Shown: piece after piece, positions 1 to 7,980 of the stretch | Layout: each line of letters opens with the position of its first letter | How positions within the stretch are numbered: the first letter of the stretch is position 1 | NCBI RefSeq assembly: GCF_034928825.1 | Contig: NZ_JAYFUL010000007.1 | Span: forward strand, 1-64,000 | DNA: 64,000 nucleotides | Reading direction: 5' to 3' | Source of the DNA: Arcicella aquatica | GTDB lineage: Bacteria; Bacteroidota; Bacteroidia; Cytophagales; Spirosomataceae | Notes under the pieces: model-generated | Seen by the model: only the letters and a program-made list of their open reading frames with translations | The model's database searches: none | Told to the model about the DNA's origin: nothing | Translations under genes and position numbers: made by a program

Positions 1-102
1 TAACTCTTGAACTTTTTCTCGTTTGAACGATTCACTAAAAATCCGTCGTTGACGAATCTTTAAATTTGTACTTTTTTTAGAATCTGATTTCGATTTGCTC
101 AT
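1..102 (-). CDS. IS3-family transposase OrfA, N-terminal fragment (partial)
   Basis: The reading frame starts with ATG at 102 and stays open to the window edge, giving 34 residues. It begins with a Ser/Lys-rich leader (MSKSKSDSKKS) and then has RRIFSESFKREKVQEL. That is the opening of the helix-turn-helix OrfA proteins of IS3-type elements in Bacteroidota, in which Phe-Ser-Xaa-Xaa-Phe-Lys precedes the first helix. OrfA binds the element ends, and a frameshifted OrfB would supply the DDE catalytic domain. Only the start is visible, so a related HTH domain protein cannot be fully excluded. It reads away from the MFS gene at 177-1400. Confidence 0.6.
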   Translation of the reverse strand, partial: MSKSKSDSKKSTNLKIRQRRIFSESFKREKVQEL

Positions 103-144
103 AAATAAGTTGATTTTTTGTCAACCTATTTTAGGCAAGCACAA
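1..144 (-). mobile_element. 5' end of an IS3-like insertion sequence, cut by the window edge
   Basis: The stretch holds the first 34 codons of a transposase OrfA-like gene and its short leader. The outer boundary is inferred from the sequence at 122-144 (core GCCTAAAATAGG on the minus strand), which recurs exactly at 23191-23213 without a transposase, as expected for an IS terminal repeat. On the minus strand the end would begin TGTGCTTGCC, consistent with the TG termini of the IS3 family. The right part of the element lies outside the window, so family and boundary are inferences. Confidence 0.5.
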
Positions 145-176
145 TTCCTCACTCAAAACTCACAACTCATCACTCT

Positions 177-1400
177 CTACGCTTCTGCTACTGATTTTCT
201 TGGAAAAGATTTCAAGGCGATTAATAAAGCAATAATCGTTAAGACTGCTGCCATCATAAATGCTGCCCCTGGGAAGAAAACAGGTGCATTTTCTGCTGAG
301 AAATAAGCAAATAAATTGGATGCTAACAAAGGTCCGAAGATAGTTGTTACACTTTGTAAACTGGTTAAACCTCCCTGCAATTCTCCTTGCTCATTAGCAG
401 GTACTTGTTTCGAAATTATACTTTGTAATGCTGGTCCCGCAATACCGCCTAAGCCAAAAGGAATCATAAAAGCGTACATCATCCAACCTTTGGTAGCTAA
501 TGCAAACAAGGCAAAGCCTGCTGCATAAAATAACAAACCTACCATCACAGAATTTCTATCTCCTAATTTTGGATTAATGATTCTGTTTAAACCTCCTTGA
601 ACAATGGCAACAACTAGCCCCACAAACGATAGTGAATAACCAACTTCTGCTAAAGTCCAATTAAATTCTTTCATGGTGAAATATGACCAAGTGCTTGGGT
701 GTGTTTGTCCTGCTAATTGCAAACAGAAAAATGCACCTACCAATCCTAATACTACTGGGTAGCGACCCAAGCTTTTTAATGAACCTACTGGATTAGCACG
801 TTTCCAATCGAAATCTCTTCTATTTTCTACCTTCAATGATTCTGGCAATACAAAATACCCGTACAACCAATTCAACAATGTTAAAGCGGCTGCTACAAAA
901 AATGGTACTCTCACGCCGATATCCCCTAATACGCCTCCAATGACTGGACCAATAATAAAACCAACCCCAAAGGCAGCGCCAATCATCCCAAAGTTTTTAG
1001 AGCGGTTTTCATCATTTGAAATATCAGCGATGTAAGCTGAGGCTGTGGTGAAGCTTGCCCCTGTGATTCCTGCAATGATTCGCCCAACAAACAACCACGC
1101 AATGGTTGGTGCAAAACCCAGCAGAATATAGTCTAACCCAAAGCCAAAAAGTGACCCTAAAATAATAGGGCGACGACCATACTTATCACTTAGTCCACCA
1201 AGAATGGGTGAAAAAATAAACTGCATACAAGCATAAGCGGCCATCATCACACCTGAATATTGTGATGCTTCGCTAAGACCTTTACCAGTAAGTTCTTGTA
1301 ATAATTTAGGCAAAACAGGTATAATAATCCCTATTCCTAAAACATCAATCAATATAGTAATGAAAATAAATACAATAGCAGGGTTTCGTTTTGCTGACAT
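177..1400 (-). CDS. TCR/Tet family MFS efflux transporter
   Basis: A 407-residue inner-membrane protein of about 12 hydrophobic segments, the usual length for TetA-type drug/proton antiporters. It has the MFS motif A between helices 2 and 3 (GGLSDKYGRRPIILG, about residues 63-77) and the motif-C-like glycine-rich stretch in helix 5 (GAAFGVGFIIGPVIGG), typical of exporters. The N-terminal helix (FIFITILIDVLGIGIIIPVLP) also matches the TetA group. The substrate cannot be read from sequence; tetracycline efflux is possible but chromosomal Bacteroidota members often have unknown substrates. It stands alone: the IS fragment follows downstream and a 590-bp gene-free stretch lies upstream. Confidence 0.85.
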   Translation of the reverse strand: MSAKRNPAIVFIFITILIDVLGIGIIIPVLPKLLQELTGKGLSEASQYSGVMMAAYACMQFIFSPILGGLSDKYGRRPIILGSLFGFGLDYILLGFAPTIAWLFVGRIIAGITGASFTTASAYIADISNDENRSKNFGMIGAAFGVGFIIGPVIGGVLGDIGVRVPFFVAAALTLLNWLYGYFVLPESLKVENRRDFDWKRANPVGSLKSLGRYPVVLGLVGAFFCLQLAGQTHPSTWSYFTMKEFNWTLAEVGYSLSFVGLVVAIVQGGLNRIINPKLGDRNSVMVGLLFYAAGFALFALATKGWMMYAFMIPFGLGGIAGPALQSIISKQVPANEQGELQGGLTSLQSVTTIFGPLLASNLFAYFSAENAPVFFPGAAFMMAAVLTIIALLIALKSFPRKSVAEA

Positions 1401-1990
1401 GAGAGAAGAAGTGGATTCACAGATAATAATTATTCAGCAAGTTAAACATTTTTTTATAAAAGAGACAGCCTTTTACATAGAAGGCTTCCCTCACTTAGGC
1501 ATAATATAACACAAAGTTTATCTACCAAAATAGGTGAAATTATATACGTCAATCAATTATTTTTTTATTTTGATAACCAGCCAGAACTCCTTGAAATTCA
1601 ATACCAATATTGTGTCACTAACGTTTCTGAACCTCACATGATGATGTACCTAGCTTGTTTAAGCGATAAAGGTTGTATAGTTTTGTAAAAATCAGCTAAT
1701 ATTATTGTTGAAGCTGTTTAAACTTTCCCTTTCGGGTTAAACTAAGTCTTTTAGAATAGCTTGTTCCAAAATTTACTCAACGTAGCGATGCTATGCTTCC
1801 CAAATTTTGAAAAAATCAATTCTAAAATACAATACTTTCACCTCAGAAACCGAAAGTTTAAACAGCTTCGTAAACAATAGATTTAAAAACCAATCTATTT
1901 TCCTTTTTTGCTTTGCGGTGTAAGTCCTTTCAAGCTTCTGTAAGCTAAACATAAGTAACTAAATCCTTGCTTATTATTTTTGTTAAAAAC
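1401..1990. other. 590-bp gene-free stretch between divergent genes
   Basis: It separates the MFS gene (minus) from the lipoprotein gene (plus) and must hold both promoters, but I could not place a convincing TTTG/TAnnTTTG pair. The only structured part is the 160-bp MITE at 1710-1869. The rest is AT-rich, with no plausible reading frame, tRNA or terminator. Confidence 0.5.
1710..1869 (+). mobile_element. 160-bp MITE-like element with 18-bp perfect terminal inverted repeats
   Basis: The element starts GAAGCTGTTTAAACTTTC and ends with its exact reverse complement. A second copy lies inverted at 28492-28650, about 90% identical by eye over its whole length, including the internal CGTAGCGATGCTATG. 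Too short to code for a protein, with perfect inverted ends and at least two dispersed copies, it fits a non-autonomous miniature transposable element. No clear target duplication is visible here (flanks ATTGTT and GTAAAC). The parent transposase is not in the window. Confidence 0.75.
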
Positions 1991-2956
1991 ATGAAAAAAC
2001 TATCAAACTTATTTGTAGTCATTTTAGTGGCTTTGGTTTCTGCGTGCGGTGTTACGCCAGATATTCAACCAACAACAGTGAATAATACTTTACCTGCTGC
2101 AACGGGCGGACTAGATGTCACCTTTACAGACCCAACTATCAATGCAACATCATCAGTTGTAGCGGCAAATGGGGATAATGTAAACGTATCGTTATTAATC
2201 AAGAAAACAGCATCAGGGGGCAAACCTCGTATCCTTCGGGTTTTCGTAGAAACCACTGCGAATTATCGTCCTGCCAATGCCACCCCTTTGTTCGAAATTA
2301 AATTGAAGAATAAAGACGAACAAACACAGACGATTGACTATACTGTTTCGCCTACGTCAGGAAAAGTTTATATTCATTTTGATGTATATGATAACACTTC
2401 AACCGATGCTAATAGTACTTCTGCGAATGTAACGCGTAGAACCTTAGTCGTAAATGTTTCTTCTGAAGCTCAAATTGCTTCTTGGCCTTCTATTACTTTG
2501 GGTGCTCAATCGAATGCAGCAGGGTCAAGGGTAACTTCAGCTACAGGTGATATTTATAAAGTATGTGATTTGGATTCAAACATGAAGTATGTGGATATTA
2601 CGTATGCATCTGTGGGTTCACCTGTCAAATCAACGTTGATGTCTAATCCAGCCAGAAGTGCTAGCTTTAGTTTAAGTACCACAGCTACTGCTACTGATTG
2701 CTCAGGTTCTTACACGGGCGGAGGTTCAGCTACGTATTTTGCGTTAGCGCCTACTTCTGTAGATTTTGCCACTGCCAATGATGTAACATTAGGAGCTTTG
2801 AGCATCTCTAATACTGCTCCTCAATTCATTGCTGTTGAATCAGGCAAAGTGTATGCTTTCTTGAATGGTAGAGGGAAAAAGGGGCTGGTTAAAATCAATA
2901 ATATCGTAGCGGGTGTAGCTGGCACTATTGATTTCGATATTAAAGTGCAGAAATAA
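1991..2956 (+). CDS. Putative secreted lipoprotein of unknown function
   Basis: Starting at the ATG at 1991 (the frame opens earlier only with a TTG), the protein has 321 residues. A lipoprotein signal peptide is clear: Met-Lys-Lys, a hydrophobic core and a lipobox (LVSAC) around residue 19. The rest is rich in Ser, Thr, Ala and Asn, with short beta-strand-like stretches. An N-terminal half of about 130 residues (TFTDPTINATSS to LVVNVSSEA) suggests one immunoglobulin-like sandwich. I do not recognise a family. The protein is probably anchored in the outer membrane. It is a single gene, closed by the terminator at 2990-3024. Confidence 0.65.
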   Translation: MKKLSNLFVVILVALVSACGVTPDIQPTTVNNTLPAATGGLDVTFTDPTINATSSVVAANGDNVNVSLLIKKTASGGKPRILRVFVETTANYRPANATPLFEIKLKNKDEQTQTIDYTVSPTSGKVYIHFDVYDNTSTDANSTSANVTRRTLVVNVSSEAQIASWPSITLGAQSNAAGSRVTSATGDIYKVCDLDSNMKYVDITYASVGSPVKSTLMSNPARSASFSLSTTATATDCSGSYTGGGSATYFALAPTSVDFATANDVTLGALSISNTAPQFIAVESGKVYAFLNGRGKKGLVKINNIVAGVAGTIDFDIKVQK

Positions 2957-2989
2957 AAATTAGTACACATAAGTATATTTATTTCCCTA

Positions 2990-3026
2990 AAAACGATTGT
3001 AGCATTTACTACAATCGTTTTTTTTG
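2990..3026 (+). terminator. Rho-independent terminator after the lipoprotein gene
   Basis: A perfect 13-bp stem (AAAACGATTGTAG paired with CTACAATCGTTTT), a 6-base loop and a run of eight T, located 33 bp after the stop codon at 2956. Confidence 0.85.
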
Positions 3027-3235
3027 TAGGGGTATTTCGTATTTACTTTGTCATAACATAGATGACTATCTCGTATTAGATTACTAAGGAATAATGATTA
3101 GATCAATGAAACGTTATTTCTTAAAAAGTCTTAAATAAAGCTTCTGTACTTACAGCTTTCTTGTTTGATATTAGTTAAGCAAGTACTTTCGTCATCAAAT
3201 AAAAACACTTAAACATTCAAATCATCTCTTACACT

Positions 3236-3874
3236 ATGTCAAACAAAAAAACACTCATGCTTGTCATGTTATTTTTCATGATAAGTTTTCTCTCTAAAGC
3301 CCAGTATGAAAAAGATACTAAATTTTGGCAAGTACAAGGTACCTTCAGTGGAAATATTGCCACTACCAACACTAAAGGAGCTGCCATTTTTACTACTGAC
3401 AACGCTATCCACAATTTAGCCCTTACTTTTAAAAGAGCTGTATTTACTGAGGATTTTTTGGCTAAGGGATGGCTGTTGGATTATAACCTACAATCAAACA
3501 GTTACGCTAGTAATAATATATCTTCAAACAACAACTATTTTCATACCATAAAAGCTGGTTATTTTGTGGATAAATTTAAGCCCTTGAATAAATCATTAGC
3601 TATTTATGGAGAAATCGAAGGAAAAGTAGGTTATGGATTCAGAACTGGCAATATTAACTACACTTATGACTACAATACTTATCAGCTAGAAGTGGGGGTA
3701 AACTTCGGCGTTCGTTATTTCTTAAAGAAAAATCTGTTTATCAACGGGCAAACTTCTTTGGTAAATTTGAATTTACAACATTCTAAGATAGGAATAGAAC
3801 AACAGACGAATTTAAACCTCAATAGTATCATGAATGTGAATTCATTATCCATTTCAATCGGCAAAACATTCTAA
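3236..3874 (+). CDS. Outer-membrane beta-barrel-like protein, first of a tandem pair
   Basis: A 212-residue protein with an N-terminal signal peptide (hydrophobic core, then SKAQYEKD, cut after the AQ-type site). The mature part alternates polar and aromatic residues (VGYGFRTGNINYTYDYNTY; LEVGVNFGVRYFLKKNLF) and ends in Phe (SISIGKTF), the usual end of outer-membrane barrels of 8-10 strands. No catalytic motif is visible and the specific family is not recognised. The next gene starts 12 bp downstream and encodes a protein of similar length and pattern, so the two look like a duplicated, co-transcribed pair. Confidence 0.65.
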   Translation: MSNKKTLMLVMLFFMISFLSKAQYEKDTKFWQVQGTFSGNIATTNTKGAAIFTTDNAIHNLALTFKRAVFTEDFLAKGWLLDYNLQSNSYASNNISSNNNYFHTIKAGYFVDKFKPLNKSLAIYGEIEGKVGYGFRTGNINYTYDYNTYQLEVGVNFGVRYFLKKNLFINGQTSLVNLNLQHSKIGIEQQTNLNLNSIMNVNSLSISIGKTF

Positions 3875-3886
3875 ACCTTTATTAAG

Positions 3887-4564
3887 ATGAAATCAAACAT
3901 AAAATTAATATACATTTTTGTGATAGTATTGTTAGCTAATACTTATTCAAAAGCTCAGTTTAATGCTGGCGACTCTTTTTTACAAGGCTCATTCAACGTT
4001 CAACAGCCCTTAAGTTCAAGCGATAATTTTTCGACACAAAAGAACTATTCAATTGGGGTAGACTGGGGGAAATATAATACTAAAAATACAGCCAGTATTC
4101 TTTCACTGAACATCAATTACACGAATCAAGATTATCAATATTCAGCAGTTCAAAGCAAGGCTCTGAATATCAGTTTAAACAAAGGTCATGAATATTATAA
4201 AAATATCTTTGGAAAAATTGGCATTTACGGACGTATTATGGGAGGAGTAAATTATGGAAATCTGCAATCTACAACATTCCAAAGTAGTTCTTCAATCGGT
4301 TATACCCAACAAACTATTAATAGTATTGGATTAAATTTGACCGGAAATGGTGGAATAATGTATCGTTTGAATGATAAATGGGCATTCACGGGAAACTTGC
4401 TCAATTTGAACGTTGCTAGTGTAGGCTACTCATGGACAGATGGTAAAAGATCTCCTCTTCAAGGAGGAAGCTCAGAAAACTTCACCCAAAAACAGTTTGA
4501 TTATAATTTCAGTCCTAAAGTTGCTTTCTCGTATGGTTTAGGGATAAGGTATATTATTAAGTAA
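3887..4564 (+). CDS. Outer-membrane beta-barrel-like protein, second of a tandem pair
   Basis: 225 residues with a signal peptide (about residues 1-23, ending TYSKAQF). The mature protein has repeated amphipathic strands rich in Tyr, Asn and Ser, with barrel-like segments (FGKIGIYGRIMGGVNYG; VAFSYGLGIRYIIK at the C-terminus). It resembles its neighbour at 3236-3874 in length, leader and strand pattern although identity looks low. It is most likely a small barrel in the outer membrane with no predicted enzymatic role. The palindrome at 4588-4633 follows 24 bp after the stop and probably ends transcription. Confidence 0.65.
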   Translation: MKSNIKLIYIFVIVLLANTYSKAQFNAGDSFLQGSFNVQQPLSSSDNFSTQKNYSIGVDWGKYNTKNTASILSLNINYTNQDYQYSAVQSKALNISLNKGHEYYKNIFGKIGIYGRIMGGVNYGNLQSTTFQSSSSIGYTQQTINSIGLNLTGNGGIMYRLNDKWAFTGNLLNLNVASVGYSWTDGKRSPLQGGSSENFTQKQFDYNFSPKVAFSYGLGIRYIIK

Positions 4565-4587
4565 GCGTGATGACTTGTGAGTGATAA

Positions 4588-4633
4588 ATTTTCCTATTAG
4601 GGTGCGACTTAAGTCGCACCCTAATAGGAAAAT
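4588..4633. repeat. 46-bp perfect palindrome, likely bidirectional terminator
   Basis: A perfect inverted repeat centred between 4610 and 4611 (half-site TTTTCCTATTAGGGTGCGAC and so on). It sits between two convergent genes (stops at 4564 and 4639). Its 36-bp core CCTATTAGG...CCTAATAGG recurs exactly at 41941-41984, again between convergent genes, so it is a dispersed element as well as a probable shared terminator. Confidence 0.8.
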
Positions 4634-4638
4634 AACGT

Positions 4639-5265
4639 TTACTCCTCTGCTTTCAATACCTTAATATCCTCAATCAAATGCTCGATATCTAAGGGGATTG
4701 TTCCATTATAAATTCCTCTTATTCTTAGTTGCTTATCTACCAATATAAAGTTTTCAGTATGCAAGAAATCATTTTCTTTCCGCTGAACGCCTAAATTTTC
4801 ATCCGCAAAATATGATTTCCTCGCAAGCTGATAAATGGCTTTTTTGTCGCCTGTTAATAAATTCCATTTTGGCTTATTTATTTTATGGGTTATCGCATAA
4901 TTCTTTAAAACACTTACACTATCTCGATTAGGCATGACACTGTATGACATTATCCGCACGATACTATCATTAGGAAAAGCTTGTGATACTTTTTGCATAG
5001 ATTCCATCAGTCTCGGACAAAGACTTGGGCAAATCGTAAAGAAAAAATTGGCTACATGTATTTTCCCTAATAAGTCTTTCTCGTTGATACGCTGATTGTC
5101 TTGATTCTGAAATTGAAAAGGAGCAAGTTTATGAGATACCTCCTCAGCATGCCAAACAGCCGTAAAATCAGGCGTATTATAAAAAGGCAGTTGCTCTTGT
5201 TTAGGACTTTTACAATTCCAACAGATTAGCGCAATACCCAAGGCGATAATGTAGTTAGTTTTCAT
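4639..5265 (-). CDS. SCO1/SenC family copper chaperone (lipoprotein-like)
   Basis: 208 residues from the ATG at 5265. This start is preferred because it overlaps the stop of the upstream gene and begins a signal/lipoprotein leader (IALICWNC). The thioredoxin-like SCO fold is shown by the CxxxC copper site (C79 and C83 in FTICPSLCP) and the distal histidine H169 (FLHTENF), the three Cu ligands of the family. SCO proteins deliver copper to the CuA site of cytochrome oxidase or act as periplasmic thiol redox proteins. It is the last gene of the operon that starts with the sigma factor at 7980, which suggests a copper or redox stress role. Confidence 0.85.
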   Translation of the reverse strand: MKTNYIIALGIALICWNCKSPKQEQLPFYNTPDFTAVWHAEEVSHKLAPFQFQNQDNQRINEKDLLGKIHVANFFFTICPSLCPRLMESMQKVSQAFPNDSIVRIMSYSVMPNRDSVSVLKNYAITHKINKPKWNLLTGDKKAIYQLARKSYFADENLGVQRKENDFLHTENFILVDKQLRIRGIYNGTIPLDIEHLIEDIKVLKAEE

Positions 5266-5812
5266 TCGTAACTGATTTTTCATTCTTACCCATACAGCCT
5301 TTAGCACCCAATAAGCCAAATCGCCGACCATTTTTCACTTCATAGTTTGCTTTTATCTTGCCATCATCAAACCACATTTGCTGTACACCCATCGGTTGTC
5401 CATTTTCATCATAATTGCTTATCGTAAAAAGCTGACCATTCGGATACCATTCTTTGTGTGTTTTGATAGGTACGTCATTGTCAAATTGGTATTCAAATCG
5501 TTGTTGTCCGTTCTCCCACCAAGCTTCATGTTTACCTGTTTTATGATTCTCTGTAAAGTACCTCCGCTCTTGCATCTGTCCATTTTCAAACCATTTCTCT
5601 GACAAGCCATCTAATTTTCCCGCTGAAAAATATTGTCTTGACTGTATTTGATGGTTTGCATAAAACTTCAAAACTATTCCAGTAAAAGGCTCGTCTTGAT
5701 AATACAGGTATTCTTCTTTTTGATGGAATAGTTTATCATCCCAAGAAATCTCCTCTTGGGATGACTGGCAAGATACCGTAATAAAAAGCAATAAAGTGAT
5801 AAATTTTAACAT
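5255..5812 (-). CDS. YwqK-type MORN-like repeat lipoprotein
   Basis: 185 residues. The leader carries a lipobox (ITVSC, about residue 15). The body contains successive repeats of about 22-24 residues with the pattern WxxNGQ-x-(5-10)-Y/F (KWFENGQMQERRYF, AWWENGQQRFEYQF, EWYPNGQLFTISNY, MWFDDGKIKANYEV), the signature of the YwqK family. The name 'toxin-antitoxin YwqK antitoxin' is common in databases but nothing here points to a toxin. It was probably exported and surface-linked. Its stop overlaps the SCO1 start by 11 bp, implying translational coupling. Confidence 0.75.
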   Translation of the reverse strand: MLKFITLLLFITVSCQSSQEEISWDDKLFHQKEEYLYYQDEPFTGIVLKFYANHQIQSRQYFSAGKLDGLSEKWFENGQMQERRYFTENHKTGKHEAWWENGQQRFEYQFDNDVPIKTHKEWYPNGQLFTISNYDENGQPMGVQQMWFDDGKIKANYEVKNGRRFGLLGAKGCMGKNEKSVTNEN

Positions 5813-5850
5813 TGAAATGAAATAGCCTTCGGTTTAATAGCCCTTCTAAT

Positions 5851-6597
5851 TTACTTACTCACTGTTCCTGATGTTCCATAAAAGCCTGTTCCATTGATAT
5901 AAGGGTCTGCATCGGTGATGTGATAGTGGTAAATACCCGCGGGGAATTCGGCAGTAGCATGCGAATGCCCATGCAAATTATCTAAATCAGCATTGGTTAC
6001 CGCTTTTCCATTTTCTACTGGTCCATATACAGGAAATCCATCGAGTAGTAATCCTAAAAAAGCACTTTTCCCATTTTTAGTGGTTAGGTAAGTAGGCTCT
6101 TGATGATAATGATATTGACCCGTTTGTTGGGGATGTCCCAAATATTGGTCAAAAGAATTTATTTCATTGGTCAAAGGCTGATTAGGTCCTGCATATTGAT
6201 TGAAAAAAGGAACACCATTCAATGAAACTCCTATTGGCCCCAAAGGCGTAGCTGCTGAAGTACTAGCTTTGCTTGGGTGTAAGGGTATTTTAAAAACCAA
6301 TGCTTGCTCTGAAATGCTATTAGGATTCAAGTTAAATTTCGTATTAGTGCCATTATAGGCTTCATAACGAGCATCTGTTTTGGCAAAATACGGACTCTTA
6401 TGGTCAGGAATACCATTGCTCCTAATCACCAAATAATCTCCTTCCACGGTGGCAGTAACACTGACACCCGAGAACTTATTTTTAATGACCGATATATCTA
6501 CATCAGATGTTGTAGTGGTTGGTGTGACGCTAGTATCGTCGCTTTGTTTGCAAGCTAGGAAAATAATTGAAAGCACGATTAATGAGTAATACTTCAT
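5851..6597 (-). CDS. YHYH domain lipoprotein
   Basis: 248 residues with a lipoprotein leader (IIFLAC, then KQSDD). The C-terminal two thirds carry the YHYH domain: a first YHYH after the GHPQQTGQ stretch, a LLLDGFPVYGP segment, and a second HGHSHATAEFPAGIYHYH block. These His-rich motifs look well suited to bind a transition metal, but the biochemical role of the family is not established. It lies between the CpxP/CnrX-like sensor and the YwqK-SCO1 pair in one operon, so a link to periplasmic copper or other metals is inferred from context. Confidence 0.85.
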   Translation of the reverse strand: MKYYSLIVLSIIFLACKQSDDTSVTPTTTTSDVDISVIKNKFSGVSVTATVEGDYLVIRSNGIPDHKSPYFAKTDARYEAYNGTNTKFNLNPNSISEQALVFKIPLHPSKASTSAATPLGPIGVSLNGVPFFNQYAGPNQPLTNEINSFDQYLGHPQQTGQYHYHQEPTYLTTKNGKSAFLGLLLDGFPVYGPVENGKAVTNADLDNLHGHSHATAEFPAGIYHYHITDADPYINGTGFYGTSGTVSK

Positions 6598-6618
6598 AGT
6601 TTTAATGGGTTAAGTTAA

Positions 6619-7104
6619 TTATTCTGGTCTTCTTCCTTCAGGGCCTCTTGGTGGCGGAGGTCCACCTTGATGGCTCATTTTAACTAAAATCTCTGATAAT
6701 AAATGGTCTAGCAAGATTTTTTGGTCTTTGTTACAAATAGTATTTCTCACTTTCTTGAAATGATTTAACGTAATTACATCTTGCTTGACAATAAGTTGGG
6801 AGATTTTCTCCGATAATTCCCGTGTTTTTACAGTATCTTCTGGCGAAGCTACCATCTGGAATAGCTCACTTTTCAATGGCAATATTTCGTCATTAATTGC
6901 CCTCAAGTCACGTTGATGTTCATCAATAAGTACGTCATACTGCTCGCTCTGAGCCTTGTTAAATTGAAGTGTTTTCTCTACCAACTTTCTAACTTCTTGT
7001 CTCTCAGGATGTGGAGGTCTTCTGTGAGAAAACCAAACCGTTCCTAATAGCAGGATATTCATTCCCACCAAAAAGCCGATTATCCAATTATATTTATTTT
7101 TCAT
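6619..7104 (-). CDS. Spy/CpxP/CnrX-like periplasmic sensor, membrane-anchored
   Basis: 161 residues: a short cytoplasmic start, one transmembrane segment (about residues 8-25), then an all-alpha periplasmic part of about 130 residues rich in Glu, Gln and Lys. This is the pattern of the heavy-metal-resistance/CpxP superfamily. His residues lie just outside the membrane (SHRRPPHPE) and at the end (MSHQGG), followed by a Pro/Gly-rich tail (PPPPRGPEGRRPE). Its ATG overlaps the stop of the 98-residue anti-sigma-like gene by 4 bp. The order sigma, one-TM protein, CnrX-like sensor resembles the Cnr/Ncc metal-responsive systems. Confidence 0.75.
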   Translation of the reverse strand: MKNKYNWIIGFLVGMNILLLGTVWFSHRRPPHPERQEVRKLVEKTLQFNKAQSEQYDVLIDEHQRDLRAINDEILPLKSELFQMVASPEDTVKTRELSEKISQLIVKQDVITLNHFKKVRNTICNKDQKILLDHLLSEILVKMSHQGGPPPPRGPEGRRPE

Positions 7105-7397
7105 GGTTCATACACATTTTGAATACCTGATATGCCTAAATAATTGCCTAATTCTTCTTTAGTCATGGTAGGCTGACTATTGTTTAAGTAAATTTTACTA
7201 ATCGTCACCATATTAAACCCCACAATCAACATACATACCGCTAGTTTTGCATAACTCATCCAAGGCATAATGATTGGCAAAGGACGCTGATTGATGCGAT
7301 TTTTGATTTTGGCATACAAAAACGGATTCGACGGTACTGGCTGAATCTTATCAATACTTTCCAGTGTTTTGAATATTTCTTCTTCTATATTTTTCAT
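7101..7397 (-). CDS. Small one-TM protein, probable anti-sigma factor
   Basis: 98 residues: an acidic/amphipathic cytoplasmic start (EEEIFKTLESIDKI), a basic stretch (YAKIKNRINQRP), one transmembrane helix at about residues 46-68, and a short outer part. Size and topology match CnrY-type minimal anti-sigma proteins, which hold the sigma factor with the short N-terminus. Position directly after the sigma gene (7-bp gap) and 4-bp overlap with the periplasmic sensor gene supports this. No zinc-binding anti-sigma motif (HxxxCxxC) is present, so the role rests on context. Confidence 0.65.
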   Translation of the reverse strand: MKNIEEEIFKTLESIDKIQPVPSNPFLYAKIKNRINQRPLPIIMPWMSYAKLAVCMLIVGFNMVTISKIYLNNSQPTMTKEELGNYLGISGIQNVYEP

Positions 7398-7404
7398 ACG
7401 GCCC

Positions 7405-7980
7405 TTATTTTTCAGTTTCGTAATATTGTTTTAGTTTCTTCTGTAAGCTTTGTTTTGCCCTAAAAATCAATGATTCAATGGATGAAATGCTCAACTCCAT
7501 CACTTCTGCAATTTCTTGATAACTCAATCCATCAATTTTATGAAGCGAAAACGCAACCCTTTGTCGTTCGGGCAATTCATCTATTTTACTAAACATTAAG
7601 TTGGTTCTTTCCTTATTTTCAAGCAATACACCAGGGTGGTCTGTTTCGATACTGCCTACTGATTGTATTTGGTCTTCTAAGCCAAATAAGGATAAAACAA
7701 AACTCAGTCGCTTCTGCCTTTTTTGTTTTCTCAGATAATCCAAAGATTTAGTCACCGCAATTCTATATAAGAAAGTAGAGACCTTGGCTTCGCCTCTGAA
7801 AGAATGAATCGATTCGTAAAGCTCAATAAAAACCTCTTGTGCTAAATCTTCAGCCTCCTCGACATTCCGCAGAAAGCCTAGACAAGTATTAAATACTTTG
7901 TCTTGGTACTTTTCCACTAAAAAACGAAAAGCTGCTTCATCAGCATTTTTTAACTTTTCTAACAGTTCGGTTTCAATCAT
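7405..7980 (-). CDS. RNA polymerase ECF-type sigma factor
   Basis: 191 residues from the ATG at 7980. Region 2 is clear (FRFLVEKYQDKVFNTCLGFL, then NVEEAEDLAQEVFIELYESI with the conserved DLxQEVF core), and so is region 4 (LPERQRVAFSLHKIDGLSYQ, EIAEVMELSISSIESLIFRA). It directs RNA polymerase to a small regulon, usually including its own operon. It heads the minus-strand operon down to the SCO1 gene, with a membrane anti-sigma and a periplasmic sensor next, so an envelope or metal signal probably releases it. Confidence 0.9.
   Translation of the reverse strand: MIETELLEKLKNADEAAFRFLVEKYQDKVFNTCLGFLRNVEEAEDLAQEVFIELYESIHSFRGEAKVSTFLYRIAVTKSLDYLRKQKRQKRLSFVLSLFGLEDQIQSVGSIETDHPGVLLENKERTNLMFSKIDELPERQRVAFSLHKIDGLSYQEIAEVMELSISSIESLIFRAKQSLQKKLKQYYETEK

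Noticed and set aside
118..528. Two plus-strand frames (118-306, 316-528) opposite the MFS gene
   Set aside because: They are antisense shadows of a clear transporter gene and the first starts in the IS end.
177..1400. Acquired tetracycline resistance gene
   Set aside because: The MFS family fits, but composition resembles the rest of the window and specificity cannot be read; the IS fragment beside it is not enough to claim transfer of resistance.
1401..1709. tRNA or other stable RNA gene in the gene-free stretch
   Set aside because: No cloverleaf arms or TTCGA-type T-loop could be found on either strand.
5255..5812. YwqK as an antitoxin of a toxin-antitoxin pair
   Set aside because: No toxin gene is next to it, and it is an exported lipoprotein within a sigma/SCO1 operon.
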